From the NCBI GenBank assembly GCA_029263455.1, contig JAJCXM010000001.1, positions 1 through 64,000 of the forward strand: a stretch of 64,000 bases of DNA. The letters are read 5' to 3'. The notes below the pieces were generated by a model, which was given only the letters and a program-made list of their open reading frames with translations, was not told the DNA's origin and did not search any database. The translations under genes were made by a program, and so were the position numbers. This DNA comes from Holophagae bacterium. GTDB lineage: Bacteria > Acidobacteriota > Holophagae > Acanthopleuribacterales > Acanthopleuribacteraceae. Shown piece after piece: positions 36,914 to 46,626 of this stretch (positions are counted from its first letter, which is position 1; every line of letters begins with the position of its first letter).

Positions 36914-37879
36914 TCACGCGTCTTTGTAGATGTGGTCATATATCGATTCCGGAGTGGGTGCAGGCTCTTGTTTAACCTCTTTAAGGTATTCATTCATTCG
37001 CTGCGTTTCCGCCTCGTATTTCGCTTGGTAATCTTTGCGTGTCAACAGTTTCGCTTTGATAAGTTTCTTTACCCATTCTTCCAGTGGGTCGGTCTCAGAA
37101 TCCTCGGGTACACGGTTGGCGCCCGAACTAGAAGAGTGACCGTACAATCTCGACACGCTCGCCTCTAAAAGATAGGGACGGCGCTCTTTGCGAACGAAAT
37201 CCATCACTTCTTCAAGTTTAGAGTAGGATGCTTCGACATCGGTCCCATCCACAATGCCAAATTCCATGCCGTAGCCACGTGCCATTTCGGCGATATTGCC
37301 GGCTCCATGAACTTGGTCATAGGACGTAGAAATGCCATAGCGATTATTGGTAACAATAAACAGGAGAGGAAGGTCCCAACCGGGTTGGGTTGCCCAGTTG
37401 AGGCCGATATGGAAATCACCTTCAGCCGTTCCTGCATCTCCGCAAGTGACAATCGTAATGCCTTCACCGCCGTGACGTTTTTGAGCACGTGCGGTGCCTG
37501 GCGCGATCAGCCATTGTGTCTGAATGGTAGATGTAACAGGACATACATTCCATTCGACACGGGCGAAATGGTTAACAAAGTTGCGGCCGCCCGAAAATGG
37601 ATCTGTTGCGCGATTGTTGGCTTGCCTCAATTCATCCCGTGGGTCCATGCCCATCGCCAACATGGTTGCGGCGTTGCGATAATGAAAATGGAAGTAGTCA
37701 TATTCGACGCCCCTGCCTGGACGAGACAACATCCCCAGCGGCACATTGAAGGCTTCTTCGCCCGGGCCACCTAGCCAAAAATGGCCATCCGCAGATTTCG
37801 ACATCTTTATCATTCGTTCTTCAAGACAACGAGCAGTCACCATTAAATCGAAGATTTTTAACTTTACATCTTTCTTCAT
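36914..37879 (-). CDS. 2-oxoacid dehydrogenase E1 alpha subunit
   Basis: 321-residue thiamine-diphosphate-binding alpha subunit. The TPP motif normally GDG...NN reads CGDAGTAEGDF and ends at IVTNNRYG, so the third position is Ala instead of Gly. The YGHSSSSGANR loop fits the branched-chain class. It precedes the beta gene by 10 bases. The N-terminus is short (MKKDVKLKIFDLMVTARCLEERM), as in many bacterial types. Confidence 0.88.
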   Translation of the reverse strand: MKKDVKLKIFDLMVTARCLEERMIKMSKSADGHFWLGGPGEEAFNVPLGMLSRPGRGVEYDYFHFHYRNAATMLAMGMDPRDELRQANNRATDPFSGGRNFVNHFARVEWNVCPVTSTIQTQWLIAPGTARAQKRHGGEGITIVTCGDAGTAEGDFHIGLNWATQPGWDLPLLFIVTNNRYGISTSYDQVHGAGNIAEMARGYGMEFGIVDGTDVEASYSKLEEVMDFVRKERRPYLLEASVSRLYGHSSSSGANRVPEDSETDPLEEWVKKLIKAKLLTRKDYQAKYEAETQRMNEYLKEVKQEPAPTPESIYDHIYKDA

Positions 37880-38113
37880 GCAGTCCTCGCCACAAGAATT
37901 GCGCTCGCAAACGGTTCACGGTCCCGGAATAGCCCGAGGCTCGATCCGCGCGGCTAGCGAGACAGCGGCGGATTTGAGCGCGCGAATTGCCACTTTAACA
38001 CACGGCTTCCGTTCCGGTAAACGCCCCTTTCTATCTTGTACAAATCGACATACGTCTCAAGGCATGCTTGCACTTAGACAGCCATCAAAAACCAGACAAC
38101 CGCACCACCGACG

Positions 38114-39919
38114 TTATTTGCGTAAAAAATTACGTTCTATCTCATCGTTAGACAAAGTTAAGGCGATGGGTCGGCCATGAGGACAGAACAAAGGACTTGA
38201 ACTCTGCCAGAGTTGATCAATGAAGTGCTGCATCTTCTCACTAGTCAACCGCATATTGATTTTGACTGCAGCCTTGCACGCTCTGGTAGCAGCCAACAAA
38301 TCAATGATGGTTTCCACGGCGGTCTCTTCCCTCTGACCTCGTGCCTTCTCAACGAGTTCGATAATAAGGTCACCTACCTTCTTGGCCGCTAGGAAGGCGG
38401 GCACCTCTTGAACGACACAGGTTCGGTCATCAAGCGCACCAACATCAAACCCGAATCGTTCAAACGTCTCTTGCAAAGCATGGAAATCAACCATTTGGGC
38501 ACGCGTCAGCTCAACCGTTTCAGGTATCAACAAACGTTGCTGCTCAAAGCCACCTTGCTCCAGTCCCGCCACAATTTGGTCATACAGAATACGCTCATGG
38601 GCGACATGCTGATCAATAAGATAAAGATGATCGCGATCCTGCGCCACGATATAGCTGTCCCTAAACTGGCCAATAACTTGCGGGTGCATGAGGGCGGGCT
38701 CGGATTCGAATAAGGGCGCGCCATCTCCGTTTGCTTGCACTGGCAGGGGCTCGCTCACTGGCCCTTGTGTCGCGGAAACCTGTGCGACAAATTCAGAATA
38801 GGGCGTTGTCTTAGGCTGCGATTCAGTAAATAGAGGACCGCTTTGACGTTCATCAAACGCAGCTTGACGGGCAGGCATATATGCCGGTCGTGGAGGAGTC
38901 TTTTGTCGAAACCGGTAGTCAGTCGTCAATGGTTGAGAAACTAGTTTTTGACGTATGGCGTCACGAACAAAATCGTGCACGATGTTGGACTGAATAAACT
39001 TAACTTCCGTTTTGGCCGGGTGAACGTTGACGTCAACCTCAGTTGACGGTACTTCAACAAAAAGAAAAACGACCGGGAAATATTTGCCTTCCCCGAACCC
39101 GCGATAAGCATCACTAATCGCATGAGTGAGGACCTTGTCGCGGACGAGTCGCCCGTTGACGAATAGGTATTGATGCGTTCGACTCGTCTTAAAATAATTT
39201 GGTGTCGAGACTAAACCTCTAACTGTCAACCAATCGCGACTGGCTTCTACCTCTAACATATGTTGCATCATGTCGCGCCCAAAGTGCTGATAGATTCGCT
39301 CCTTGACATTTTTCACGGCAGGAACGTCAAATAAGGTCTTTTGATCGTGTTGCAGCATAAATCTTTTGTCGAGATGGGCGAAGCTGTACTGCATCACCAA
39401 ATTGACGATCCATGAAAGTTCGGTTTCCGTTTTTCGTAAGAACTTTCGCCGTGCAGGAATATTGAAGAACAACCCGTCTACTGTGATCTGGGTTCCAGGC
39501 GGACATGCAATCTCGCTGACCTTAAGGATCTTGTTCCCCTTCAACTCGATACGTACGCCGACCTCACTATCCAAGGTCCTGCTCTCAAGACTCAGTCGCG
39601 AAACAGAGGCAATGCTGGGTAAAGCCTCGCCCCTGAAACCTAGGGTCTTGATAGAAAACAAATCTTCTGCGCGCGTCAATTTTGAGGTGGCATGCCGCTC
39701 AAATGCCATCAGACAATCATCGTGATCCATGCCTCGACCATTATCTTGTATAAGAATGCGGCGTTTACCACCGGCCTCAACTTGGACCCGGATTTCGCTT
39801 GCTCCGGCGTCAAGACTATTCTCAAGCAGCTCTTTTACAGCCGAAACAGGCCTCTCAACGACTTCACCGGCGGCAATTTGATTAGCTAAATGATCAGGAA
39901 GAACTCTAATATTACCCAT
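38114..39919 (-). CDS. mutL: DNA mismatch repair protein MutL
   Basis: 601-residue MutL. GHKL ATPase N-terminus with ELLENSLDAGASEI, DNGRGMD and GFRGEALPSIASV, then a linker (about 340-410) and a C-terminal domain. The endonuclease-type motif is DQHVAHERILYD, one substitution from DQHA, and CPHGRPIAL closes the domain; this fits MutL that nicks DNA itself, as in bacteria without MutH. MutS is not in this window. Divergent from the secreted protein at 40071. Confidence 0.96.
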   Translation of the reverse strand: MGNIRVLPDHLANQIAAGEVVERPVSAVKELLENSLDAGASEIRVQVEAGGKRRILIQDNGRGMDHDDCLMAFERHATSKLTRAEDLFSIKTLGFRGEALPSIASVSRLSLESRTLDSEVGVRIELKGNKILKVSEIACPPGTQITVDGLFFNIPARRKFLRKTETELSWIVNLVMQYSFAHLDKRFMLQHDQKTLFDVPAVKNVKERIYQHFGRDMMQHMLEVEASRDWLTVRGLVSTPNYFKTSRTHQYLFVNGRLVRDKVLTHAISDAYRGFGEGKYFPVVFLFVEVPSTEVDVNVHPAKTEVKFIQSNIVHDFVRDAIRQKLVSQPLTTDYRFRQKTPPRPAYMPARQAAFDERQSGPLFTESQPKTTPYSEFVAQVSATQGPVSEPLPVQANGDGAPLFESEPALMHPQVIGQFRDSYIVAQDRDHLYLIDQHVAHERILYDQIVAGLEQGGFEQQRLLIPETVELTRAQMVDFHALQETFERFGFDVGALDDRTCVVQEVPAFLAAKKVGDLIIELVEKARGQREETAVETIIDLLAATRACKAAVKINMRLTSEKMQHFIDQLWQSSSPLFCPHGRPIALTLSNDEIERNFLRK

Positions 39920-40070
39920 AATGTTTTGCTCCAGATTGGCCGATAACTTACCACATCGGCCTTGTGCGCTTGGCTCAGCCGAAAGAAATCTATAGCAATC
40001 GCTTGTCTTTATGTAATTTTTTTAATAGATTACTCCTACGGGAGTGTCTACCCCGAACTAGGAGCAATGA

Positions 40071-40571
40071 ATGTATCGAGCCGCAATTATCCTATTATTT
40101 TGTTCCGCTTTGTTTAGTTGGGCGCAAGAAACCGCTACCGTCGACGACATGCAATTCACAAAAATTGAAGATGTCTGGGTCCATGATGCACTTCCCGATG
40201 AATACGATGTCGAGGAAAGGTTTTCCGCGGTTACTGGCGACGAGAAATGGAAAGCTTGGTATGAGTCGGGCAACGATAAGTTGCGCGCGGTTTTGGACCT
40301 CGGTCCTAACGTAGCTTTCATCATGACCAGTGCCGAAGACGGCGAACTCCATATTTTCAGTGCTTGGGAAAACGAAAAACGATTAGATTGTGCGGTTGAT
40401 CACGACAAGGCATACGTGATGGGCAACGTCAATTGTCCCAAGGTGGGTTGGTGGGTTAAGGCCGGCATTCCCATTGGCGCAATAATTACTGGAGCGATCA
40501 TTGTCAACGATGAAGGCGGCGGCACAACGACTGCAGGTGACGAAGCTTCGCCAATACGGCCAAAAATCTAA
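40071..40571 (+). CDS. Secreted protein of unknown function
   Basis: 166 residues with a clear signal peptide (MYRAAIILLFCSALFSWAQ, with cleavage after the alanine or near it). The mature part is acidic (DVEERFSAVTGDEKWKAW), has two cysteines (LDCAVD, VNCPKVGWW) and ends with a hydrophobic segment and a Gly/Thr-rich tail (GGGTTTAGDEASP). The ATG has AGGAGCAATGA upstream. I know of no named family. It precedes the two-component genes but is separated by about 150 bases. Confidence 0.7.
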   Translation: MYRAAIILLFCSALFSWAQETATVDDMQFTKIEDVWVHDALPDEYDVEERFSAVTGDEKWKAWYESGNDKLRAVLDLGPNVAFIMTSAEDGELHIFSAWENEKRLDCAVDHDKAYVMGNVNCPKVGWWVKAGIPIGAIITGAIIVNDEGGGTTTAGDEASPIRPKI

Positions 40572-40723
40572 CCCTAGTTTCTTCTGGATCGACAACATAC
40601 GCGTGTAACCTCAAACTTGGGTTGTAAAACTCACGTCAATTTATTGGCCAGGTACCTTGATTCCCGAGGCTTAACGCCGGTAACATGGAGTCAACACCTG
40701 ATTGATTAAATGAGGGAGGTCCT

Positions 40724-41446
40724 ATGCCGGACCAAACGAAACGCATTCTCGTCGTTGAAGATGAACCTAAGATTCTCGAAGGCTTACGCGACGCACTAGA
40801 GTTTCAAGGTTTCGAAGTCATGGCAGCCATGCGCGGCGATGAAGCTTTGTCCATGGCTCTAACCCAGGGACCTGACCTTATTCTTCTGGACATCATGCTT
40901 CCGAAGCTGAGTGGGCTCGATGTTTGCGAGAATCTTCGGCGTAGCGGGATCAAAGCGCCCATAATATTCCTAACCGCTAAGGGTGGTGAATCTGACCGCG
41001 TTGAGGGCCTGGAGCTGGGCGCTGACGACTACATAACCAAACCATTCTCTATCAAGGAACTCATAGCTCGAATTAACGCCCACCTTCGGCGTCGTGAACT
41101 GGACGCGTTGGACGCATTGTCCGCTGGCAAACGAGATACGGTATTCCATATCAAACAATTGACGGTAGATTTCGCTGCCAGGTCCTGTTGGTTGTCCGGC
41201 GAGCCGCTTCATCTTTCAGAAAAAGAATTCTTGATTCTCAAAATACTGCTGGAGAATATTGGTCGCGTTGTAGACCGAGAAACACTATTACGTGAAGTAT
41301 GGGGCTATCACAACATTGATTTAGAAACCCGGACAGTAGACGTTACGATCGGTAAACTTAGACAAAAGATCGAAAACGACCCCGTCATGCCTCAGGTGAT
41401 AAAAACCAAACGCGGTAAGGGTTATATGATCGAAGGCACCATGTAA
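40724..41446 (+). CDS. OmpR-family response regulator
   Basis: 240 residues: a receiver domain with VEDEPK, the phosphoacceptor Asp56 in LLDIMLP and a winged-helix DNA-binding domain (about 140-238, ending LRQKIENDPVMPQVIKTKRG). It is co-transcribed with the kinase at 41446 (stop and start overlap as TAATG). The ATG has GGGAGG about 7 bases upstream. The regulon is unknown. Confidence 0.95.
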   Translation: MPDQTKRILVVEDEPKILEGLRDALEFQGFEVMAAMRGDEALSMALTQGPDLILLDIMLPKLSGLDVCENLRRSGIKAPIIFLTAKGGESDRVEGLELGADDYITKPFSIKELIARINAHLRRRELDALDALSAGKRDTVFHIKQLTVDFAARSCWLSGEPLHLSEKEFLILKILLENIGRVVDRETLLREVWGYHNIDLETRTVDVTIGKLRQKIENDPVMPQVIKTKRGKGYMIEGTM

Positions 41447-43263
41447 TGAAGAACCGGATTGTCCGGACATTTTCTATCTATGTCGTTCTCATCATCATTC
41501 CGGTTGCTACGTTGCTCTACCAAGGCTTTCGATCGTTGCGTCTACATCGCGAGCAACTAGAGTCGTCACTTATAAGTCAATTGGAGCAAGCGCGCGCCCA
41601 ATTTCGTCGCGACCTCTTTGAAAAGTGGCGACTCTTCCTTGAAGAAGAGCGTAAGCGCGACTATTCCCATTACCAGCCCACCATATTTCCAGACGAGGGT
41701 CGCTTCTTTTTCCCAGAGCCGGGTGCGATGGAAAGATCGCCGTTACAACTTGAACCCAACCATTTCGCTTACCTTTTGGAGAGTAGCGCACCCAGTGTTT
41801 CTGGCCAGGAAGGGTTGATCTTCAAGAACAGCTTGATAGGCTATTTCGAATTCGATATTCATTCGCAAACCTTCTACACCCCGTACGATCAATCGACGCC
41901 CTTCACCAACGCCAAGGACACGCCTAAACTGTTGGACCGCTTCCGCAACTTTCTCAATGGCGTGATTCAACCCTCAATACGCGATGAGCTAAGACTTTCT
42001 GGCGATGGTCCGGTCAACGTCCGCGGCTTGTTACTCAATCTTAAAATGAGGCGCTACCAAAAGACGTATGTACGGGCGGATCGCGCCATTGAGCTGGACC
42101 GACTTCGTGGTCTGCCTCCACAGATCCGGCCTGGAACAAGGTCTTCCTCTAATCTGGAGGTGAGTTATTACGACTTTAAGTTCGATACCCTAAACCAATC
42201 AGAAGGTAAGTATATTTATGGCTTTAGGACCGTCATTATTCATGACGATGTGCGAATCCAAGGCTTCGTTTTTGATGTATTGCGTTTGTTACAAGAAATT
42301 CAGTCGATGATAGAACCGCTGCAGCCTGAATTCGGTAGTCTAGTGATCGCTGCATTCGATTCACGCTCAGGCGCTCCATTGTTTGAACCTTTTAACGTGT
42401 TAACGATGGATTTCAACCTCAACGAAGACGAAACCTATCTCGAGAGCTATTATGCGGAACGCCAACGGTTCTTTTTGACGATGGCGTTCTTATTTGTTGC
42501 CTTAATCGCCTCGACAATTCACATGACGCGACTACTGACCGCAGAAAACCAGTTGGCGGCCAAAAAGAATGATTTTGTATCGGCCGTGACCCACGAACTG
42601 AAAGCGCCTCTCACGAGTATTCGTTTATATGCGGAACTGCTGGAGGAAGGCTGGGCCAAGGGCAAAGAGATGAAGTACTACCGCTATATCCATAGCGAGA
42701 CCATTCGACTTGCCCGTCTGGTGACAAATATCTTAGATTTCGCGCGATTGGAGCGAGGCGAATTCAAACTTAATCCAAAACCGATCAAGTTGCATACATT
42801 CATCAAGGAGACCGTCGAGTCTTGGCGATTCTGGCTTGAAGAAAACGGCTTTAGAATTCACTATGATTTCCGCGGTTCACCAAGTATAAATGCCGATCCA
42901 GATTCGCTCATCCAGATCGTTTATAACCTATGCGACAATGCCCTGAAATACGGACACAGTGCCGAAACCCCGACTATCTATGTCATCATTGATGAGACCG
43001 ACGACGAAGCGATCCTCATCATTCATGACAACGGTGCGGGCGTAAAAAAAGAAGAAGAAGAGAAGGTGTTCCAAAGGTTTTTTCGCGGCGAAGATGAGAT
43101 GACACGCGAAAACACAGGCACCGGTCTTGGTCTAGCCTTGGTAGAAGAATTAGTGACAAAGAACGAAGCCACCATGAAAATCTACTACCCAACCGCACAT
43201 TCAGGATTTGGCATCCAATTCACTTTTCCCAAGTTACTAGCTCAAACTGATGACGACGCTTAA
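41446..43263 (+). CDS. Sensor histidine kinase with large sensory region
   Basis: 605-residue kinase. Helix at about 9-28, a long extracytoplasmic region (29-340) with no domain I recognise, second helix at about 342-360, HisKA with the phospho-histidine His383 (THELKAPLTS) and a HATPase domain (YNLCDNALKYG, DNGAGV, TGTGLGLALVEEL). It should phosphorylate the regulator encoded just before it. The stop overlaps the convergent AAG gene by 4 bases. Confidence 0.95.
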   Translation: MKNRIVRTFSIYVVLIIIPVATLLYQGFRSLRLHREQLESSLISQLEQARAQFRRDLFEKWRLFLEEERKRDYSHYQPTIFPDEGRFFFPEPGAMERSPLQLEPNHFAYLLESSAPSVSGQEGLIFKNSLIGYFEFDIHSQTFYTPYDQSTPFTNAKDTPKLLDRFRNFLNGVIQPSIRDELRLSGDGPVNVRGLLLNLKMRRYQKTYVRADRAIELDRLRGLPPQIRPGTRSSSNLEVSYYDFKFDTLNQSEGKYIYGFRTVIIHDDVRIQGFVFDVLRLLQEIQSMIEPLQPEFGSLVIAAFDSRSGAPLFEPFNVLTMDFNLNEDETYLESYYAERQRFFLTMAFLFVALIASTIHMTRLLTAENQLAAKKNDFVSAVTHELKAPLTSIRLYAELLEEGWAKGKEMKYYRYIHSETIRLARLVTNILDFARLERGEFKLNPKPIKLHTFIKETVESWRFWLEENGFRIHYDFRGSPSINADPDSLIQIVYNLCDNALKYGHSAETPTIYVIIDETDDEAILIIHDNGAGVKKEEEEKVFQRFFRGEDEMTRENTGTGLGLALVEELVTKNEATMKIYYPTAHSGFGIQFTFPKLLAQTDDDA

Positions 43264-43850
43264 TTTCTCGAAACATACGCATTCCTATCGTGCCAAAAGC
43301 GCCAAAGCAGATCTTCTGATTTGCTGATCCCGATGCGGGCACCTTCTCTGATTTCCTGCGTAGGAATGGATGTGTCTGATGCAAGCCAAATATTTTTCCC
43401 GCCTAAAGGCTGGCCGTCCATCTTCTTGTCGATGGCAAAAGACTGGCAGCATTTGGCCGGACCACGACAAAGATCGTAATGATCCTTCGCTGATGGACGA
43501 TTTGCGTGCATCGTCTCAAGACCCGAAAGTGGTTCCATGGCGCGGATAAGAACGGCGGCTCCCGTGCCGGCGGCCTCACTCACGACGTTCATGCAGTAAT
43601 GCATGCCATAAATGAAATAGACATATAAGTGTCCTGCTGGACCAAACATGGCAGCATTGCGAGCCGTTTTGCCTGCATAAGCATGGCACGCGCGATCCCC
43701 ATCTTGATGATAGGCCTCAACCTCAACAATGCGCGCCTCTAGTTCGACACCGTTGCAGATACGAATCAATCGTTTACCTATTAAGGCGCGCGCCAATTGC
43801 AATGTGGGTTGCTGATAGAAAGTAGGCGGCAAGGCGAGCCTTGGGGTCAC
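43260..43850 (-). CDS. 3-methyladenine DNA glycosylase, AAG/MPG type
   Basis: 196-residue alkyladenine glycosylase. VEVEAYHQDGDRACHAYAG contains the catalytic glutamate region, and MFGPAGHLYVYFIYGMHYCMNVV is the family core. It removes alkylated purines. It is translationally coupled to the phosphatase-superfamily gene (ATGA overlap 43847-43850). The third gene in an overlapping trio with trmL. Confidence 0.93.
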   Translation of the reverse strand: MTPRLALPPTFYQQPTLQLARALIGKRLIRICNGVELEARIVEVEAYHQDGDRACHAYAGKTARNAAMFGPAGHLYVYFIYGMHYCMNVVSEAAGTGAAVLIRAMEPLSGLETMHANRPSAKDHYDLCRGPAKCCQSFAIDKKMDGQPLGGKNIWLASDTSIPTQEIREGARIGISKSEDLLWRFWHDRNAYVSRN

Positions 43851-45433
43851 TGTAGATAACCCAACGAACGCATCAGCTCAAGTTGTTCCTCGCTAAGATC
43901 ACCCACTTGGTCAACGTCTGACGAGATTTGTTCCAAATAGATTTCTAGTAGGTTATACAAATGATCTCTCCGCTGAGATTCCGTCTCTTGTAGATTGTCC
44001 TGCTCTTGTGGATCCGTGGCCAAGTCAAAGAGGGAAACCTCGAACTCATTCTCCTGTTGAGATTGAATCAATTTGTAGTTTCCTCGCCATGTGGCGTAAA
44101 TACGTGCGTCCTTAGCGTTAATGTGAGGACCAAAAAAGTAAGATTCAGCAAAGTTGGTTGGCAACTCCGGAGCCGGTAGTACGCGACCCTGCCAACTTGC
44201 TGGCACCTGGCCACCGCTTAGTTCTACGAGTGTGGGCGCAACATCCAATAGGTTTGTACGCACCGAATAAACGCCTAGATCCACACCAGGTCCAGCCATC
44301 GCTATGGGCACACGAACCGCTTCTTCAAACAAGTTATCAGCGTGGAGTAAGCCACCGTGTTCGCCGAATTCTTCTCCATGATCACTAACCAAACATACCA
44401 ACCAACCGTCATCCAACAATCCTGATATCCAGGGTGCGATCGTCTCATCAAGGTACTTAACCTCATTGGCGTATAGCGCTTTAAGATGTGTCGATTCCTC
44501 CGCGTCCAACATTCGTCCGTCATTGGCCAATAACCAATCTGTGTGACCGTATCCATGTTCATCGCTTAATCCGAAACGAGGTAAGAAAGGACAATGGACT
44601 TCATAAGTGTGGAAAAACGCGAAGACAGGTACCTCAGATAGCTGATCGAGTTCCAGCGACAACCAGGATAGATTCGCTTGCAGAACAGAAGCCGATTGCG
44701 GGTCGGAGCTGGACAAATCTGGTGCGTTTTCTCGATACCAATCAAAACCGTGATTGAGTTGGTACGAGGCTGACAAGTAATTGCCCTCATTCATCGAAAG
44801 CGTGTAATAGCCCAGACTCTTCATGGCCGTGGCCACCGTAACTAATTCGGACGACAAGGCGTCATTCGAAAGGCGAACGCCATGCCGTGCCGGGTACAGA
44901 CTGGTGAGTAGCGACGCATGGGCTGGCAAAGTCCAGGGTGACGTCGTGTAGGCATTCTGCCAAATGGCGCCTCGCTCTTTGAATAGCCTGTAGGTGTTAG
45001 GCATATGTTCTTGATTGAAGTGATCGGCTCTTAAAGTATCAACACTAATCAGCATGACATTCGGACGTGTTTTAACCCTCAGCGGCACAACCGACGAAAG
45101 TTTGCAGCCAGCGTTGCCTTTAAAAACCAATTGCTGGCTCTCTGCAGTCACTAAGCACTTTTGCCAACCGGGTTTGAGTTGCAAGCTATTTGGCTTGCCA
45201 CCTTCGATGGCAATAGTAGCTGCGACATCATTTGTATTACCCAAAATAATCCAGTAGTCCGTACCCTTTTTCACATTGAGCCGCAGATCCTGTGTCACTG
45301 ACTCAGAAAAACACGTCACATCACCCATTCGCAACGGTTCCAGTTGCTGGCGTTGCGGACGATTAAGTAACTCATTCGAATGGCAACCAACAAGGAACGC
45401 GAGAAGCCACAAAACCTGAAGCCTTGCCATCAA
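43847..45433 (-). CDS. Sulfatase-like lipoprotein of the alkaline-phosphatase superfamily
   Basis: 528 residues, N-terminal lipobox (WLLAFLVGC), then a periplasmic sulfatase/phosphatase fold. SVDTLRADHF has the metal aspartate. The site that is C-x-P-S-R in classical sulfatases reads TLPAHASLLT, so the nucleophile would be Thr168 with His172 in place of Arg; this resembles phosphoethanolamine-transferase-type active sites and would not need formylglycine. SDHGEEFGEHGG is intact. Substrate unknown. Overlaps trmL and AAG. Confidence 0.85.
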   Translation of the reverse strand: MMARLQVLWLLAFLVGCHSNELLNRPQRQQLEPLRMGDVTCFSESVTQDLRLNVKKGTDYWIILGNTNDVAATIAIEGGKPNSLQLKPGWQKCLVTAESQQLVFKGNAGCKLSSVVPLRVKTRPNVMLISVDTLRADHFNQEHMPNTYRLFKERGAIWQNAYTTSPWTLPAHASLLTSLYPARHGVRLSNDALSSELVTVATAMKSLGYYTLSMNEGNYLSASYQLNHGFDWYRENAPDLSSSDPQSASVLQANLSWLSLELDQLSEVPVFAFFHTYEVHCPFLPRFGLSDEHGYGHTDWLLANDGRMLDAEESTHLKALYANEVKYLDETIAPWISGLLDDGWLVCLVSDHGEEFGEHGGLLHADNLFEEAVRVPIAMAGPGVDLGVYSVRTNLLDVAPTLVELSGGQVPASWQGRVLPAPELPTNFAESYFFGPHINAKDARIYATWRGNYKLIQSQQENEFEVSLFDLATDPQEQDNLQETESQRRDHLYNLLEIYLEQISSDVDQVGDLSEEQLELMRSLGYLQ

Positions 45434-45918
45434 AAACCCTCTTTGATTTGGCGCATGGCCTCATAGGCAACAATGCCCACGCTGACCGCCAAGTTAAGAC
45501 TTCGAATTGGACCAAACATCGGCAGGGTGTAACAGGTCTCGTTGTACTGCTGGCGTAGATCCGCGGGCAACCCTTTCGTCTCTTTACCAAATACAAGAAA
45601 GTCGCCCAACTGATAGTTCGCATGCGTATAGGCCCGATCGGTCTTCGTCGTAAACAAAGCCAACCTCGACTGAGCCCCAAGAGATGCAACGAATGCGTCC
45701 CAACTACTTAAAACTTGAAAGCGCAAATAAGGCCAATAATCTAAGCCAGCCCGTTTCAAGTAGCGATCTTCCAACGAGTAACCCAAAGGCTCAATGAGTG
45801 TCAAACTCGCGCCTAAGCCAACACATAAACGACCAATTGAGCCTGTGTTGCCCGGAATCTCGGGCTCCAACAAGACAATATTGAGTCCCGATTTGTAGTC
45901 AATTGGCAACATGTCCAT
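45430..45918 (-). CDS. trmL: tRNA 2'-O-methyltransferase, TrmL/CspR type
   Basis: About 162-residue SPOUT-class RNA methyltransferase likely acting on the wobble base of tRNA-Leu. Motifs: EPEIPGNTGSIGRLC, FGKETKGLP and IRSLNLAVSVGIVAYEAM. The frame opens at 46164, but the family starts near the ATG at 45918 (MDMLPIDYKSGLN); the extension is unlikely and would run into the sigma-factor region. The stop overlaps the phosphatase start by 4 bases. Confidence 0.88.
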   Translation of the reverse strand: MDMLPIDYKSGLNIVLLEPEIPGNTGSIGRLCVGLGASLTLIEPLGYSLEDRYLKRAGLDYWPYLRFQVLSSWDAFVASLGAQSRLALFTTKTDRAYTHANYQLGDFLVFGKETKGLPADLRQQYNETCYTLPMFGPIRSLNLAVSVGIVAYEAMRQIKEGF

Positions 45919-46026
45919 ACCGGCCGCGTTATAACATCGCTGAGCAAAATTTGCCAATCTTAGTGAGGACATGGAATAGTTGCAATCGTTTATGTTGTTT
46001 CTTGATTGAACCGCGGAGGTGCATGA

Positions 46027-46626
46027 GTGAAGGAATTTCAAGACACGGTTTTGCCGCTCTCGAACCGGATTTATCGGTTCGCTTACCGGCTGGCACAAAA
46101 CGAACGCGATGCGGAAGATCTTGTACAAGACACGCTCATTCGGGCCTTCACCAAATTCAATCAATACCAGCCTGGCACAAGCCTACTGGCCTGGCTGCTC
46201 ACCATTACCCGCAGTATTTTTATCAACCAATACCGTAAGCGACAACGAGAAGGTTTGCAAGTGCGCTTTGAGGACATGGATATCGATATCGATAGGATCG
46301 CCCCAGCTAATCTGAGCCAATTTTCTGAAAACCCGGAAACCTATCTTTTCCAATCCATCTTGGATGCTGACTTGCGGCGAGCCATGGAACAATTGCCGCT
46401 TCATTACCTTGAAGTCCTCATATTGGTCGATCTAGAGGATATGAGCTATCGCGAAACCGCCGACATACTGAATATTCCGACCGGTACGGTGATGAGTCGC
46501 CTGCATCGAGCACGAAAATCATTACAAAAGGACCTTATTGAGCTAGGACGAAAGCGAGGGCTAATCAAACCTCGTCTGGAAGCCGTAAAGGGCCCTATAA
46601 GTGAAGACGAGGTGTCTCATGGATAA
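46027..46626 (+). CDS. ECF sigma factor
   Basis: 199-residue extracytoplasmic-function sigma factor. Region 2 (RFAYRLAQNERDAEDLVQD) and region 4 (LEDMSYRETADILNIPTGTVMSRLHRARK) are clear. The start is a GTG at 46027 with GGAGGT 6 bases upstream. The stop overlaps the next gene, a membrane anti-sigma factor, by 8 bases. Its target promoters cannot be read here. Confidence 0.93.
   Translation: MKEFQDTVLPLSNRIYRFAYRLAQNERDAEDLVQDTLIRAFTKFNQYQPGTSLLAWLLTITRSIFINQYRKRQREGLQVRFEDMDIDIDRIAPANLSQFSENPETYLFQSILDADLRRAMEQLPLHYLEVLILVDLEDMSYRETADILNIPTGTVMSRLHRARKSLQKDLIELGRKRGLIKPRLEAVKGPISEDEVSHG

Noticed and set aside
37880-38113. Possible structured RNA or tRNA in the E1 alpha-mutL gap
   Set aside because: No T-loop or CCA-like pattern, no paired arms long enough for a tRNA.
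45919-46164. N-terminal extension of trmL
   Set aside because: The extra 82 residues are non-family, lack a ribosome site and overlap the sigma-factor gene.
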